From Bradyrhizobium betae (lineage in GTDB: Bacteria; Pseudomonadota; Alphaproteobacteria; Rhizobiales; Xanthobacteraceae), in NCBI RefSeq assembly GCF_008932115.1, contig NZ_CP044543.1, positions 2,232,001 through 2,296,000 of the forward strand: a stretch of DNA of 64,000 nt, in the 5' to 3' direction. The notes under the pieces were generated by a model. It worked only from the letters and a program-made list of their open reading frames with translations. It was not told where the DNA came from and searched no databases. The position numbers were made by a program, and so were the translations under genes. Shown here piece by piece: positions 49,719 to 59,317 of this stretch. Position 1 is the first letter of the stretch. The number at the start of each line of letters is the position of its first letter.

Positions 49719-49828
49719 CCCTCATGGTGAGGAGCGCGAAGCGCTTCTCGAACCATGAGGTCACCAGCGGGGCCTTCATCCTTCGAGACGCGGCGCCAAG
49801 TGCGCCGCTCCTCAGGATGAGGGTCTGG
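49719..49828. repeat. Dispersed palindromic repeat, family F, inside the gltB-gltD gap
   Basis: CCCTCATGGTGAGGAGCG and GAACCATGAGG form one hairpin; TCATCCTTCGAGACGC with GCGCCGCTCCTCAGGATGA forms a second. It separates two genes of one expected operon. Confidence 0.7.
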
Positions 49829-49870
49829 CTAGAGAGAAGACGAATTTAAGCGGCAGGGACTTCGGGTTTA

Positions 49871-51322
49871 ATGGGCAAGATCACGGGTTTTCTCGAAATC
49901 GAACGGCACGACCGCAAGTACACCCCGGTCGCCGAGCGCGTGAAGCATTACAAAGAGTTCGTCGTTCCCTTGACCGAGAAGGAAACGCGCGACCAGGCCG
50001 CGCGCTGCATGAACTGCGGCATTCCCTATTGCCACGGCACCGGCTCGGTCTCGCCCGGCACGCCCGGCTGCCCGGTCAACAACCAGATCCCCGATTTCAA
50101 CGACCTCGTCTATCAGGGCAACTGGGAAGAAGCCTCGCGCAATCTGCACTCGACCAACAATTTCCCGGAGTTCACCGGCCGCATTTGTCCGGCGCCGTGC
50201 GAAGCGTCCTGCACGCTCAACATCGACGACAACCCGGTCACCATCAAGACCATCGAATGCGCGATCGTCGACCGCGCCTGGGACAATGGCTGGCTGAAGC
50301 CTGAAATTGCCTCCCACAAGACCGGCAAGAAGGTCGCGGTGATCGGCGCGGGGCCGGCCGGCATGGCCTGCGCGCAGCAGCTCGCGCGCGCCGGCCACGA
50401 CGTGCATGTGTTCGAGAAATACGCCAAGGCCGGCGGCCTGCTGCGCTACGGCATTCCCGACTTCAAGATGGAGAAGGGCGTCATCGACCGCCGCATCACG
50501 CAGATGGAAGGCGAAGGCGTCACCTTCCACTACAACAGCCATGTCGGCGTTGACGGCAATGTCGATCCGCGCGAGATGCTCAACGCGTACGACGCGATCG
50601 CACTGACCGGCGGCGCGGAAGCGCCGCGCGACCTGCCGATCCCCGGCCGCGACCTCGCCGGCATCCACTATGCCATGGACTTCCTGCCGCAGCAGAACCG
50701 CCGCGTCTCCAGCGAGCCGTTGAACGGCGTCCAGGAGATTCTGGCCGCCGGCAAGCATGTCGTCGTCATCGGCGGCGGCGACACCGGAAGCGACTGCATC
50801 GGCACCTCGCTGCGCCAGGGCGCACTCTCCGTGACCCAGCTCGAGATCATGCCCGCGCCGCCCGAGCACGAGAACAAGGGCCTGACCTGGCCGAACTGGC
50901 CGCTGAAGATGCGGACATCGTCGAGCCAGGCCGAAGGCGCGGTCCGCGAATTCGCCGTGCTGACGCAGAAGTTTTCCGGCGAGGCCGGCCAGGTCAAGAA
51001 GCTGCATTGCGTGCGCGTCGACGACAAGTTCAAGCCGCTTCCCGGCACCGAGTTCGAGCTCGACGCCGATCTCGTCCTGCTCGCGATGGGCTTCGTCCAT
51101 CCCGTGCACGAGGGCCTGCTCAAGCAGCTTGCGGTCGAGCTCGACCCGCGCGGCAACGTCAAGGCCACCACGCTCGACTACCAGACCTCGCGCCCGAACG
51201 TGTTCACTGCCGGCGACATGCGCCGCGGGCAATCGCTGGTGGTGTGGGCGATCCGCGAGGGCCGGATGTGCGCGCGGTCGATCGACACGTTCCTGATGGG
51301 GAAGACGGATCTGCCAAGGTAG
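49871..51322 (+). CDS. gltD: Glutamate synthase (NADPH) small subunit
   Basis: The 483-residue protein has the N-terminal iron-sulfur cysteines ([24 protein letters not shown]), an FAD-binding [17 protein letters not shown] motif, an NADPH-binding [16 protein letters not shown] motif, and a C-terminal [18 protein letters not shown]. It passes electrons from NADPH to GltB. No frame defects are seen. Confidence 0.97.
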   Translation: MGKITGFLEIERHDRKYTPVAERVKHYKEFVVPLTEKETRDQAARCMNCGIPYCHGTGSVSPGTPGCPVNNQIPDFNDLVYQGNWEEASRNLHSTNNFPEFTGRICPAPCEASCTLNIDDNPVTIKTIECAIVDRAWDNGWLKPEIASHKTGKKVAVIGAGPAGMACAQQLARAGHDVHVFEKYAKAGGLLRYGIPDFKMEKGVIDRRITQMEGEGVTFHYNSHVGVDGNVDPREMLNAYDAIALTGGAEAPRDLPIPGRDLAGIHYAMDFLPQQNRRVSSEPLNGVQEILAAGKHVVVIGGGDTGSDCIGTSLRQGALSVTQLEIMPAPPEHENKGLTWPNWPLKMRTSSSQAEGAVREFAVLTQKFSGEAGQVKKLHCVRVDDKFKPLPGTEFELDADLVLLAMGFVHPVHEGLLKQLAVELDPRGNVKATTLDYQTSRPNVFTAGDMRRGQSLVVWAIREGRMCARSIDTFLMGKTDLPR

Positions 51323-51357
51323 GCGCGGCTCGCTCCGCTGCCAGATTTTCAAATGGT

Positions 51358-51456
51358 GTCATCGCCCGCGAAAGCGGGCGATCCAGTATTCCGAGACAGT
51401 TGTGATTTACTGAAAAGCCGCGGCGTACTGGATGCCCCGCCTTCGCGGGGCATGAC
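51358..51456. repeat. Dispersed palindromic repeat, family A
   Basis: GTCATCGCCCGC-GAAA-GCGGGCGATCCAGTA at the left is mirrored by TACTGGATGCCCCGC-CTTC-GCGGGGCATGAC at the right, with an AT-rich centre. It lies between the convergent ends of gltD and the Imm32-like gene. Confidence 0.85.
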
Positions 51457-51483
51457 GGCGGAGTGAGGGGCAGCGAGCAGACT

Positions 51484-51749
51484 TCAGTCTATGACGTGCG
51501 GAAAGTGCCGTGCGTCCCACTCGTCAAGTCGGAACAGCACCTTACCATATTCGAGAATCTTGTCGTCCGGTCGATAGGGCCTCGTCGAAACCTCAACGTC
51601 CGATGCTACTGCACTTGGCATCAAGTGAAAATGTCGTTGGTCTCACTTAAGGCCAGCAGTTCCTTGACGAGGACGTCGCGCCCCTCCGGATTAAGCCATA
51701 GCTCGAATTCACCAGCCGAGTTGATATCCAAAGTAATCCGAGCGGCCAT
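51484..51749 (-). pseudogene. Imm32-like immunity protein, frameshifted
   Basis: Two short overlapping frames together read one 88-residue Imm32-like protein: MAARITLDINSAGEFELWLN then NPEGRDVLVKELLALSETND in one frame, and MPSAVASDVEVSTRPYRPDD then KILEYGKVLFRLDEWDARHF in the next. A single missing base near 51633 (GACCAT to GACAT on the coding strand) explains the break. GGGGAGG lies 6 nt before the ATG. Imm32 proteins neutralise polymorphic toxins in other bacteria, but no toxin gene is in the window. The assignment rests on motif memory. Confidence 0.65.
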
Positions 51750-51762
51750 AGTGGCCTCCCCT

Positions 51763-53520
51763 TCAATTCTGCAGCCGCAGCCCGAGCATCACCACAGTCC
51801 CCTGCGAGCTCGATCCCGCGACATTCGAATCCAGGATGTCATGCCGCAGCGTGCCCTTTACCCAGATGTTGCGGTTGAGCTTGTAGATCAGATTGCCTTC
51901 GAGCGAGTAGGTCTTGTCGTTGCGGTTCTGACCTTGATAGTCGTAGGTGCCGTAGGTGAACTTGCCGACCGCGGTCAGCCAGCGGCGGAAGTCGTGATCG
52001 ACCTCGGCGGCGTAGGTGTGCACCAGCACGCCGGAGGAGCCGGGAATGGTAGTCTCCGCGATCTGCGTGTCGGTGTTGAATTTCACCGTGGTCAAACCGC
52101 TCGCGTTCCAGATCAGCGAGCCCGAGGTGAGGAAGCCCGCGAGCTGGCTGAGGCGCGGGTCGACATAGTTGCGCGCGGAATACCCGACCGAGACTTCTCC
52201 GGTGAGGATGCGCGAGAACTCGAAGGACGTACCGACCTTGGCATAGCCGCCGTTTGAATCGCGGAAGTAGCCGTTGCGGTCGGCGGCCTCGTCGTGGATT
52301 CGGGTGTCGCCCTGGATCTCGACGAAGGGCTTCAGCCCCGGCTTGAGTTCGTAGGAGAAGCGCCCGACGCCGCCATACTGGTTGAAGTCGCGGTCGTGGT
52401 TGTCGAAGACCGAGCCGTCGGTGAGTTTTGAATCCGTGTAGGCGGTGCGATCCACCGTCGCGCCGGCCGCGACCTGGAAGCGGTTGAAGGTCTGGTCGAA
52501 GCCGACGGTGGTGCCGTAACTGGCGTAGACGGGATATTTCTGCAAGCCGGCCTGCACGTTCGGGCTGCCGGGATTGTCGGTGGCGAGCCGCAGGCGCAGC
52601 TGCGAGGTCAACTTGAGATCGCGATCGACGTCGAGGCGGCCGTCGATGTGGCCGGTAAAATCAGGACGATCGATCTCGACCGGCGAGGGCGAGGCGAAGC
52701 CGTCGATCGTCGCCGGCATGTTGTTGGTGTAGCCCGAGAACGAGCCGCGCAGATCGGCGACCAGCGCGTGGCGCTCCCAGTCGGACGCCACGAGGAGGTC
52801 TGGCGCGACGACATAGACCGGCGAGCCGATCGGCTTGTTGAGGCGCGCCGGATTGGTGTCGTAGCCGGCGGAGAGCTCAAGCCCGCCCTTGATCAGGAAG
52901 CTGCCGGCATAATCGCCGACGGCGCCGAACGCATCGTCATCCGCCTTGAGACGGCGGCGCAGCGGCTGGCCGGGCACGGTGCCCGCCATCGCGGCCGGCA
53001 CCGGCGCCTTGTTGGCGGAGGCGGATGGCGGCGGCGCGATCTTCGGCAGGCCGAGCGTCGACAGCTGCGGCTTCGTGGTCGGCAAAGGCGAGCCGGGACC
53101 GGCGCGCTTCGGCTTCGGCTGGCCGGGATAAAGCTTGGGCTGCTGCCGCTTGCGGTTGAGCGAATCGTAACCGGAGCTGCTGGCGCCGTTGGCGGCGGGC
53201 AGGCCATAGGTCGGGACCTGATTGGTCGGGTTCCGGCCGACGCGTGAGGTCGCCGGGGTCTGCTGGCGCTTGCGCGGGTCTGCATTGGGGTCGGGCGGCG
53301 TCGGCAGGGTGTCCGACGGTGCCTGCGGGACGCCTGCGGTGCGCCGCGTCGGCAGCGTGTCGGGCGAAGCGAAGCCGCCGCGGGTGGGATTGAACAGGTC
53401 GGGGGTGAGGCTCTGCGCGGCCACCGGCGCGTTTCCGAGGGCCGTCAGCACGAAGCACGGCAAAGCCGCGCGCAGGAAATGTGCGCGTTTGCTCCGGCCA
53501 GTGCCTGGAGACGACCCCAC
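51763..53520 (-). CDS. Outer-membrane beta-barrel protein
   Basis: The 585-residue protein has a GTG start, a signal peptide (about 13-36, cleaved near VAAQS), a long Pro/Lys-rich disordered segment (about 40-190), and a C-terminal beta-barrel made of alternating strands (about 200-585) that ends with the hydrophobic LGLRLQN. It resembles the BBP2-type outer-membrane proteins of rhizobia. Role and cargo unknown. The Imm32-like gene follows 13 bp downstream on the same strand. Confidence 0.85.
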   Translation of the reverse strand: MGSSPGTGRSKRAHFLRAALPCFVLTALGNAPVAAQSLTPDLFNPTRGGFASPDTLPTRRTAGVPQAPSDTLPTPPDPNADPRKRQQTPATSRVGRNPTNQVPTYGLPAANGASSSGYDSLNRKRQQPKLYPGQPKPKRAGPGSPLPTTKPQLSTLGLPKIAPPPSASANKAPVPAAMAGTVPGQPLRRRLKADDDAFGAVGDYAGSFLIKGGLELSAGYDTNPARLNKPIGSPVYVVAPDLLVASDWERHALVADLRGSFSGYTNNMPATIDGFASPSPVEIDRPDFTGHIDGRLDVDRDLKLTSQLRLRLATDNPGSPNVQAGLQKYPVYASYGTTVGFDQTFNRFQVAAGATVDRTAYTDSKLTDGSVFDNHDRDFNQYGGVGRFSYELKPGLKPFVEIQGDTRIHDEAADRNGYFRDSNGGYAKVGTSFEFSRILTGEVSVGYSARNYVDPRLSQLAGFLTSGSLIWNASGLTTVKFNTDTQIAETTIPGSSGVLVHTYAAEVDHDFRRWLTAVGKFTYGTYDYQGQNRNDKTYSLEGNLIYKLNRNIWVKGTLRHDILDSNVAGSSSQGTVVMLGLRLQN

Positions 53521-53714
53521 GATGGAATTACCCCAACGAAATCAAATACTTTCGCGATTGCTCCCGCCGGCTGGCGGAAACCATCGTTAAGGGAGTTAAA
53601 ACAATTATGGTTAATGACCCGTTGAAGGTCCTGGAGGTCGCGTCGCCTCGCCCGCCGGGGCGTGCTAAGCAGGCGCCAACGGGCCACCGCCCCACCCTTC
53701 CCTTGGACGAAAAC

Positions 53715-54722
53715 ATGCCGAGATCGAAACCGCTGATGACCCAATCATCCGGCTCCACCCCTGCCAGCGTCGAATCCGCGCTCCGCACGCTGGAAACGGA
53801 GAGCGGCGGCATTAACGCCCTCGCCGCCGCCCTGCGCGGCCCGCTCGGCGAGACCTTTGCCAAGGCGGTCGACCTGATCCGCAATGCCAAGGGCCGCGTC
53901 ATCGTCACCGGGCTCGGCAAGTCGGGCCACATGGCGCGCAAGATCGCGGCGACTTTGGCCTCGACCGGCACTCCGGCCTTCTTCGTCCACACCGCGGAGG
54001 CCGCCCATGGCGACCTCGGCATGATCACCACCGACGACGTCATCATGGCGCTGTCCTGGTCCGGCGAGCAGCCGGAAATGAAGACCCTCGTGAACTATTC
54101 GGCGCGCTTTGCGATCCCCATGATCGCAGTGACGTCGAACGCTTCGTCCTCGCTGGGCCAGGCCGCCGACCTCGTGATCGAGCTGCCGAAGGCGCGCGAG
54201 GCCTGCCCGCACAATCTGGCGCCGACCACCTCGACCATGATGCAGGTCGCGATTGGCGATGCGATCGCGATCGCGTTGCTCGAAGGCCGCGGCTTCACCG
54301 CGCTGGAGTTCGCGCACTTCCACCCCGGCGGCAAGCTGGGCGCGATGCTGAAATTCGTCCGCGACTACATGCGCACGGGCGCGGACATTCCGGTCAAGCC
54401 GCTCGGCGCCGAGATGTCGGATGCGATCATGGAGATGTCGGCGAAGGGACTGGGCTGCGTCTGCATCGTCGATCAGGCCGGCGGCATCGCAGGCATCATC
54501 ACCGACGGCGATCTGCGCCGCAACATGCGGCCCGATTTGCTGACGGTGGTTGTCGACGACATCATGACGAAGCAGCCGAAGACCGTGCCGCCCTCGATGC
54601 TCGCCACCGAAATGATCGAGGTGCTGAACACGCGCAAGATCACCACGCTGGTCGTGACCGAGGCGGACAAGGTGGTCGGCATCGTGCATCTGCACGATCT
54701 GCTGCGCGCGGGCGTGGCCTGA
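53715..54722 (+). CDS. kdsD: D-arabinose-5-phosphate isomerase (KdsD/KpsF type)
   Basis: The 335-residue protein has an N-terminal SIS domain (about 40-185; VIVTGLGKSGHMARKIAATL, NLAPTTSTMMQVAIGDA) and two C-terminal CBS domains. It converts ribulose 5-phosphate to arabinose 5-phosphate for KDO synthesis in lipopolysaccharide. The gene could start at 53715 or at the next ATG (53736). Confidence 0.93.
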   Translation: MPRSKPLMTQSSGSTPASVESALRTLETESGGINALAAALRGPLGETFAKAVDLIRNAKGRVIVTGLGKSGHMARKIAATLASTGTPAFFVHTAEAAHGDLGMITTDDVIMALSWSGEQPEMKTLVNYSARFAIPMIAVTSNASSSLGQAADLVIELPKAREACPHNLAPTTSTMMQVAIGDAIAIALLEGRGFTALEFAHFHPGGKLGAMLKFVRDYMRTGADIPVKPLGAEMSDAIMEMSAKGLGCVCIVDQAGGIAGIITDGDLRRNMRPDLLTVVVDDIMTKQPKTVPPSMLATEMIEVLNTRKITTLVVTEADKVVGIVHLHDLLRAGVA

Positions 54723-54724
54723 TC

Positions 54725-54830
54725 GTCATCCCGGGGCATCGCAAAGCGATGAACCCGGGATCCATCGGGCCGCGGAGCCCGTTGCATCATGGATTCCGGG
54801 CTCGCGCCAAGTGGCGCGCCCCGGAATGAC
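54725..54830. repeat. Dispersed palindromic repeat, family B
   Basis: GTCATCCCGGGGC and GCGCCCCGGAATGAC are inverted outer arms with inner AACCCGGGATCCAT and ATGGATTCCGGGCT arms. It begins 3 nt after the kdsD stop, in a convergent gap. Confidence 0.85.
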
Positions 54831-54865
54831 AGAGAGGGTGAGGCGCTCCTCACCTATGACGGCGG

Positions 54866-55422
54866 TCAGAGCGGCGCCGGAAACCGCGCCGCATTCTCCT
54901 CCAGCGGCAGTCGCAGCCCGTTCGCCAGATACGACACCGTGCGATAGAAGCCGCACAGCAGCATGATCTCCAGAATCTGCGCCTCGTCGCAATGCGCCGC
55001 GAGCGCGGTGAATTCGGCGTCACTCAGCGTCGCTCGGTGATGCAGCGCGTCCACGGCTGCGATCAGCGCCTGCTCGGCTGGCGACCAGCACGGTGACGTC
55101 GCATCGCCCTCGACGGTCGCGCGGATCTCCTCCGCGGTCAATTTCGCCGGGCCAGCGAAGATCGCGATATGCACGCCCCATTCATATTCGCATCCGGTCA
55201 GCGCGCAGGTGCGGTCGATGACGTCTCGCGTTGGCGCAGGGAGAGCGGACCGGGATCGAGCAGGCCACCGGCGCGAAACTTGTCCCAGGCGCGGCTGTGG
55301 CCCGCCATCACCCGGAACAGCGCCAGCGGCGGCGCGCCCCGCATGATGCGGTCGAATTGCGCCTGGATCTCCGGGGGATAAGGCGGCGTGAGCGGGGCAA
55401 TGCGCGGCCCAGGCTGGGACAT
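54866..55422 (-). pseudogene. Carboxymuconolactone decarboxylase-family protein, frameshifted
   Basis: The frame starting at 55422 reads MSQPGPRIAPLTPPYPPEIQ and continues to LSLRQRE, then runs out of frame near 55220. The next frame continues VIDRTCALTGCEYEWGVHIA and the family's CGFYRTVSYLANGLRL to the stop at 54866. One base (GACC read as GAC on the coding strand) is missing; restoring it gives 185 residues. Members of this AhpD-like fold include peroxidase-like and decarboxylase proteins. The divergent HxlR gene probably controls it. Confidence 0.85.
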
Positions 55423-55435
55423 TCGCCGTCTCCGT

Positions 55436-55476
55436 TGCTACAATTAATGTAACATATTGCTACACTATTTGTAGCA
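55436..55476. promoter_or_regulatory. Twin HxlR-type operators between CMD and hxlR genes
   Basis: TGCTACA-ATTAA-TGTAACA (55436-55454, one mismatch) and TGCTACA-CTATT-TGTAGCA (55458-55476, perfect) are two palindromes whose centres are 22 bp apart, or about two helical turns. They cover the divergent promoter region and most likely bind the HxlR product. Confidence 0.75.
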
Positions 55477-55494
55477 TCACGCAAGAGGGCCGGG

Positions 55495-55878
55495 ATGACG
55501 AAACAGCCAGCATCAGGCAAGGTCCGCGGCTCGCGCACCGGACGGCCGATCATGGCGCTGCTCGATCTTTTGGGCCGGCGCTGGAGCCTGCGTATCCTCT
55601 GGGAATTGCGTGACGCGCCCCTCACCTCGCGCGCACTGCGCACAGCCTGCGACGAGGCCTCACCGACGGTGCTGCAGGCGCGCCTGTCGGAGTTGCGCGA
55701 GGCGGAGTTCGTGGAGCTGGGCGAAGGCGGAGGCTATGGGCTGACGCCGCTCGGGCGGGAATTGTGCGAGACGTTCATGCCGCTGCACCGGTTTGCGGAG
55801 AAGTGGAAGAGCGCTTCCCCCTCTCCCCGCTTGCGGGGAGAGGTTCGGGGTGAAGGGGAGCCTCCGCGCAAACGGTGA
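55495..55878 (+). CDS. HxlR-family transcriptional regulator
   Basis: The 127-residue regulator has the HxlR winged helix (about 20-105; LLGRRWSLRILWEL, SPTVLQARLSELREAEFV, YGLTPLGREL). The last 18 codons, from about 55815 on, are made from a palindromic repeat rather than protein-like sequence, so the native end was probably near KWK. It likely represses itself and the divergent CMD-family gene through the sites at 55436-55476. Confidence 0.9.
   Translation: MTKQPASGKVRGSRTGRPIMALLDLLGRRWSLRILWELRDAPLTSRALRTACDEASPTVLQARLSELREAEFVELGEGGGYGLTPLGRELCETFMPLHRFAEKWKSASPSPRLRGEVRGEGEPPRKR
55815..55860. repeat. Partial palindromic repeat inside the HxlR coding end
   Basis: CTCTCCCCGC-TT-GCGGGGAGAG (55821-55842) is a 10-bp stem followed by GGTTCGGGGTGAAGGGGAG, related to family D. 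It is read as the C-terminal tail of the HxlR protein. Confidence 0.7.
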
Positions 55879-55906
55879 GAGACGGACTCGCGGAGAGGCG
55901 AAGAGA

Positions 55907-56350
55907 CTACGCCGCAGCCACCGTCAAATTGACGCCGTCCACCTGAACCACCTTGACCCGCGTCCCGGCCGGCGTATCGGGACCTGCGACCCGCCACACC
56001 GTGTCGCCGATGCGCATGGTGCCGTTGCCGTCGATGATCGGCTTCTCCAGCGTGAACTCGCGGCCCAGCAGCGCCTCGGTACGCCTGTTGAGGAAGGGAC
56101 TCGCGCTTGCATCCAGCTTCGGCCGGGCGAGCCGGCGCCACACCGGCACCGCGGCGGCGGCGAACACCGCGAACATCACCAGCTGGATCTGCCAGGATAT
56201 GACGACCGTGAACGAGATCAGGCCAACCAGCAACGCGGCCAGCCCGAGCCAGAACAGGAAGATGCCCGGCGCCAGCACCTCCAGCGCCATCAGGATGAAG
56301 CCGAAGATCAGCCAGTTCCAGGTGCCGAGCGATACGAACATGTCGGTCAT
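55907..56350 (-). CDS. NfeD-family membrane protein
   Basis: The 147-residue protein has two or three N-terminal hydrophobic helices (about 10-70; LEVLAPGIFLFWLGLAALLV) and a C-terminal OB-fold-like NfeD domain (about 85-147; GREFTLEKPIIDGNGTMRIG, VKVVQVDGVNLTV). It lies 52 bp downstream of an SPFH-protein gene, the usual pairing of NfeD with stomatin-like membrane scaffolds. Confidence 0.9.
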   Translation of the reverse strand: MTDMFVSLGTWNWLIFGFILMALEVLAPGIFLFWLGLAALLVGLISFTVVISWQIQLVMFAVFAAAAVPVWRRLARPKLDASASPFLNRRTEALLGREFTLEKPIIDGNGTMRIGDTVWRVAGPDTPAGTRVKVVQVDGVNLTVAAA

Positions 56351-56401
56351 GACGCGACCTCTTGAATTTGGCGCATGCCCTTGGACGGGCCTGCGCTTGA
56401 A

Positions 56402-57403
56402 CTATCCTTGCCGCGGCGGCACCGCCGGCGGCGTGCTGCCGGTGGTCGGCACCGAGCCGCGGCGTGCGGCGGCGGCCGCGGATGCCGCACTCTCGCCGAA
56501 CGTCGCCTTGGCGATCTCGCCGATGCCGGCGAGCGAGCCCAGAATGCTGGTCGCCTCGATCGGAAGCATGATGATCTTCTGGTTCGGCGAGTCCGCGAGC
56601 TGCCCGAACGCCTTGATGTACTTGTCGGCGATGAAGTAGTTCAGCGCCGCGACGTCGCCCTTGCTGATGGCGTCACTGACCATCTGCGTCGCCTTGGCTT
56701 CGGCCTCGGCGGAACGCTCGCGCGCCTCGGCGTCACGGAATGCAGCTTCCTTGCGGCCTTCGGCCTGGAGGATCTGGCCCTGCTTGGCGCCTTCGGCGCG
56801 CAGGATTTCGGACTGGCGCTGGCCTTCGGCGGCCAGAATGTCGGCGCGCTTGACGCGCTCGGCCTTCATCTGCCGGCCCATGGCTTCGACGAGGTCGGCG
56901 GGCGGCACGATGTCCTTGATCTCGATACGGTTGACCTTGAGGCCCCAGGGCGAGACCGCGGCATCGACGACGCGGAGCAGGCGCTCGTTGATCTCGTCGC
57001 GGTGCGACAGCACCTGGTCGAGATCCATCGCGCCCATCACCGAGCGGATGTTGGTCATGGTCAGGACGGTGATGGCCTGGGTCAAGTTGGAGACCTCGTA
57101 GCTCGCCTTCGCGGCGTCGAACACCTGGTAGAAGGCGACGCCGTCCACCGTCACGGTGGCGTTGTCCTTGGTGATGACCTCCTGCTCGGGAATGTCGATC
57201 ACCTGCTCCATCATGTTGATCTTGCGCCCGACGCGATCGAAATAGGGCACGATCAGATTGAGCCCGGGGCTCAGGGTCTGGGTGTACTTGCCGAACCGTT
57301 CGATGGTCCAGTCATAGCCCTGCGGCACCGTTTTCACGCCGGCGACCAGGGTGACGATGACGAGCAAAACCAGAACAATCGCGAAAATGTCGAAGCCGCT
57401 CAT
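56402..57403 (-). CDS. SPFH/Band 7 (stomatin, QmcA-like) protein
   Basis: The 333-residue protein has an N-terminal membrane helix (about 5-25), an SPFH domain (about 27-200; [20 protein letters not shown]), a long Ala/Glu-rich coiled coil with [20 protein letters not shown], and a disordered Pro tail. Such proteins form membrane scaffolds and partner NfeD, encoded next downstream. GGAGG precedes the ATG. Confidence 0.93.
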   Translation of the reverse strand: MSGFDIFAIVLVLLVIVTLVAGVKTVPQGYDWTIERFGKYTQTLSPGLNLIVPYFDRVGRKINMMEQVIDIPEQEVITKDNATVTVDGVAFYQVFDAAKASYEVSNLTQAITVLTMTNIRSVMGAMDLDQVLSHRDEINERLLRVVDAAVSPWGLKVNRIEIKDIVPPADLVEAMGRQMKAERVKRADILAAEGQRQSEILRAEGAKQGQILQAEGRKEAAFRDAEARERSAEAEAKATQMVSDAISKGDVAALNYFIADKYIKAFGQLADSPNQKIIMLPIEATSILGSLAGIGEIAKATFGESAASAAAAARRGSVPTTGSTPPAVPPRQG

Positions 57404-57638
57404 ATATCCTCCAAGGCAGGAAAAGCCGTTTCCCGCGCTGTCATTGGTCGGGATCGCGACCTTACCGGTTCAGCGGTTGCCGGTAACGTCGGTATCAGCG
57501 TGATTCTGCACAAGACGTGCGGACAAGGACCGGTCGCGATTATGTATTTGCGAAAGGCCCTTGAAAGCATGCAGAGGCAAACCTAGCGGCAAAAGTTAAG
57601 ATTTCGAGACGCGGCGTGCGGGTTCGTTGGGACGCCAC

Positions 57639-58676
57639 TCAAATCCAGCCCTGAAGCTCGCGCAGCACCAGGGTGCGGATCACGTCCATGCCGGGCTCGC
57701 TGTCGTTGAGGCAGGGGATGGCAGAGAAATGCTCGCCGCCGTTTTGCTCGAAGATCTCGGCATTTTCCTGCGCGATTTCCTCCAGCGTCTCCAGGCAGTC
57801 GGCCGAAAAGCCCGGCGTCACTACGGCGATGCTGCGTACGCCTTCCTTGGCGAGGCGCTCCATTGTCTTGTCGGTGTAGGGCTGAAGCCACTCGTCGAAT
57901 CCGAAGCGCGACTGGAAGGTCAGCAGCAGCTTCGTCTCGTCCATGCCGAGCCGGCGGCGCAGGGCCTCGGTGGTGGCAACGCACTGGCCTTGATAGGGAT
58001 CGCCCTTGTCGACATAGGATTTCGGCATGCCGTGGAACGAGGCGACGATCAGCTCCGGCTTGAACGGCAGGCTCGCCAGATGCGTCTCGATCGAGGTGGC
58101 GAGCGCCTCGATATAGGCCTCGTCCTCGTAGTAAGGCGGCGTCACCCGCAGCGTCGGCTGGCTGCGCAGCCGGGAGAGCACGCGGAACACTTCGTCGCAA
58201 ACGGTTGCCGAGGTCGGGGCGGAATATTGCGGATAGAGCGGCACGGCGAGGATGCGGTCGCATCCTCTCGCGATCAGCCCGTCGATGCCCGACCTGATCG
58301 ACGGATTGCCGTAGCGCATCGCCCAGTCCACCACGACGTGGTCGCGATCCGACAGTGCGGCCGCGAGCTTGTCGCTCTGCGAGCGCGTGATGGTCTTCAG
58401 CGGCGATTCGTTCTTCTCGGTATTCCAGATCTTCAGATAATCGCGCGCCTTGGCGCGGGGCCGGGTGCGCAGGATGATGCCGTTGAGCACCACTTTCCAG
58501 ATCAGGCCCTGGTCCTCGATGACGCGGGCGTCCGACAGAAATTCCTTCAGATAGACCCGCACGCCGGGCGCGTCGGCCGTATCGGGGGTGCCGAGATTGA
58601 CCAGAAGCACGCCGACCCGCGCCCGGCTGGACAGAAGGAGCGGCTTCGCGGTCTCGATGGGGGCTACGGTCGTCAT
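57639..58676 (-). CDS. hemH: Ferrochelatase
   Basis: The 345-residue protein carries the ferrochelatase motifs VGVLLVNLGTPDTADAPGVR, LYPQYSAPTSATV, ASFHGMPKSYVDKGDPYQGQ with the catalytic His, and LTFQSRFGFDEWLQPYT with VVTPGFSADCLETLEEI. It inserts Fe2+ into protoporphyrin IX, the last step of haem synthesis. I chose the ATG at 58676; a TTG 12 codons upstream is possible. Confidence 0.95.
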   Translation of the reverse strand: MTTVAPIETAKPLLLSSRARVGVLLVNLGTPDTADAPGVRVYLKEFLSDARVIEDQGLIWKVVLNGIILRTRPRAKARDYLKIWNTEKNESPLKTITRSQSDKLAAALSDRDHVVVDWAMRYGNPSIRSGIDGLIARGCDRILAVPLYPQYSAPTSATVCDEVFRVLSRLRSQPTLRVTPPYYEDEAYIEALATSIETHLASLPFKPELIVASFHGMPKSYVDKGDPYQGQCVATTEALRRRLGMDETKLLLTFQSRFGFDEWLQPYTDKTMERLAKEGVRSIAVVTPGFSADCLETLEEIAQENAEIFEQNGGEHFSAIPCLNDSEPGMDVIRTLVLRELQGWI

Positions 58677-58756
58677 GGTCCGTTGCGTCGCGCGTTGCAC
58701 CGAACTTGTCAAGATTGGGCCGGTTTCGCTAGGGTCGGGATCGAGGGGGAGGAACC

Positions 58757-59155
58757 ATGACGCTGGCGGAATGGTGCGTATTCGGGGCGCTGCTGCTCTA
58801 TCTGGTAACGATCGCCTCGATCAAATGGATCAGGTTTCGCGGATTCGACAATTCCCGGCCGCGTGACCCTGCCTTCTATGAAGACGCCCTCGCGCAGCGC
58901 GCGCTCGGCGCGCACCAGAACGGCATCGAGACCTTTCCGTTCTTCGCCTTCGCCGTCCTGCTCGCCGAATACCGGGATTCGCCGCAGCGCCTGATCGACG
59001 AACTGGCGGCGCTGTTCCTGATCGTGCGGATCGCCTACGTGCTGACATATCTCGGCAACCGCCCGACGCTGCGCTCGATCCTCTGGAGCATCGGCTTTGC
59101 GATCAATCTCGGGATCTTCTTCATGCCGATGCTGAAGCGGTTCCTGCCGGTGTGA
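58757..59155 (+). CDS. MAPEG-family membrane protein
   Basis: The 132-residue protein has four hydrophobic helices and the MAPEG motif RALGAHQNGIETFPFFAFAV. MAPEG members include glutathione-using enzymes, but bacterial ones are mostly uncharacterised. It diverges from hemH across 80 bp. Confidence 0.9.
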   Translation: MTLAEWCVFGALLLYLVTIASIKWIRFRGFDNSRPRDPAFYEDALAQRALGAHQNGIETFPFFAFAVLLAEYRDSPQRLIDELAALFLIVRIAYVLTYLGNRPTLRSILWSIGFAINLGIFFMPMLKRFLPV

Positions 59156-59160
59156 GGCCT

Positions 59161-59310
59161 CTTCCTTCTCCCCTTGTGGGAGAAGGTGGCGCGAAGCGCC
59201 GGATGAGGGGTATGCTCTTCAAACTCGGCTCAGCGTTCGTGGCGACATGCCCCTCACCCGTCTCGCCGCTACGCGACGAGCCACCCTCTCCCACAAGGGG
59301 AGAGGGGAAG
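59161..59310. repeat. Dispersed palindromic repeat, family D
   Basis: CTTCCTTCTCCCCTTGTGGG and CCCACAAGGGGAGAGGGGAAG are the outer arms; inner arms and sequence match the copy at 6508-6660 closely. It lies directly after the MAPEG stop, in a convergent gap. Confidence 0.85.
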
Positions 59311-59317
59311 AAACACC

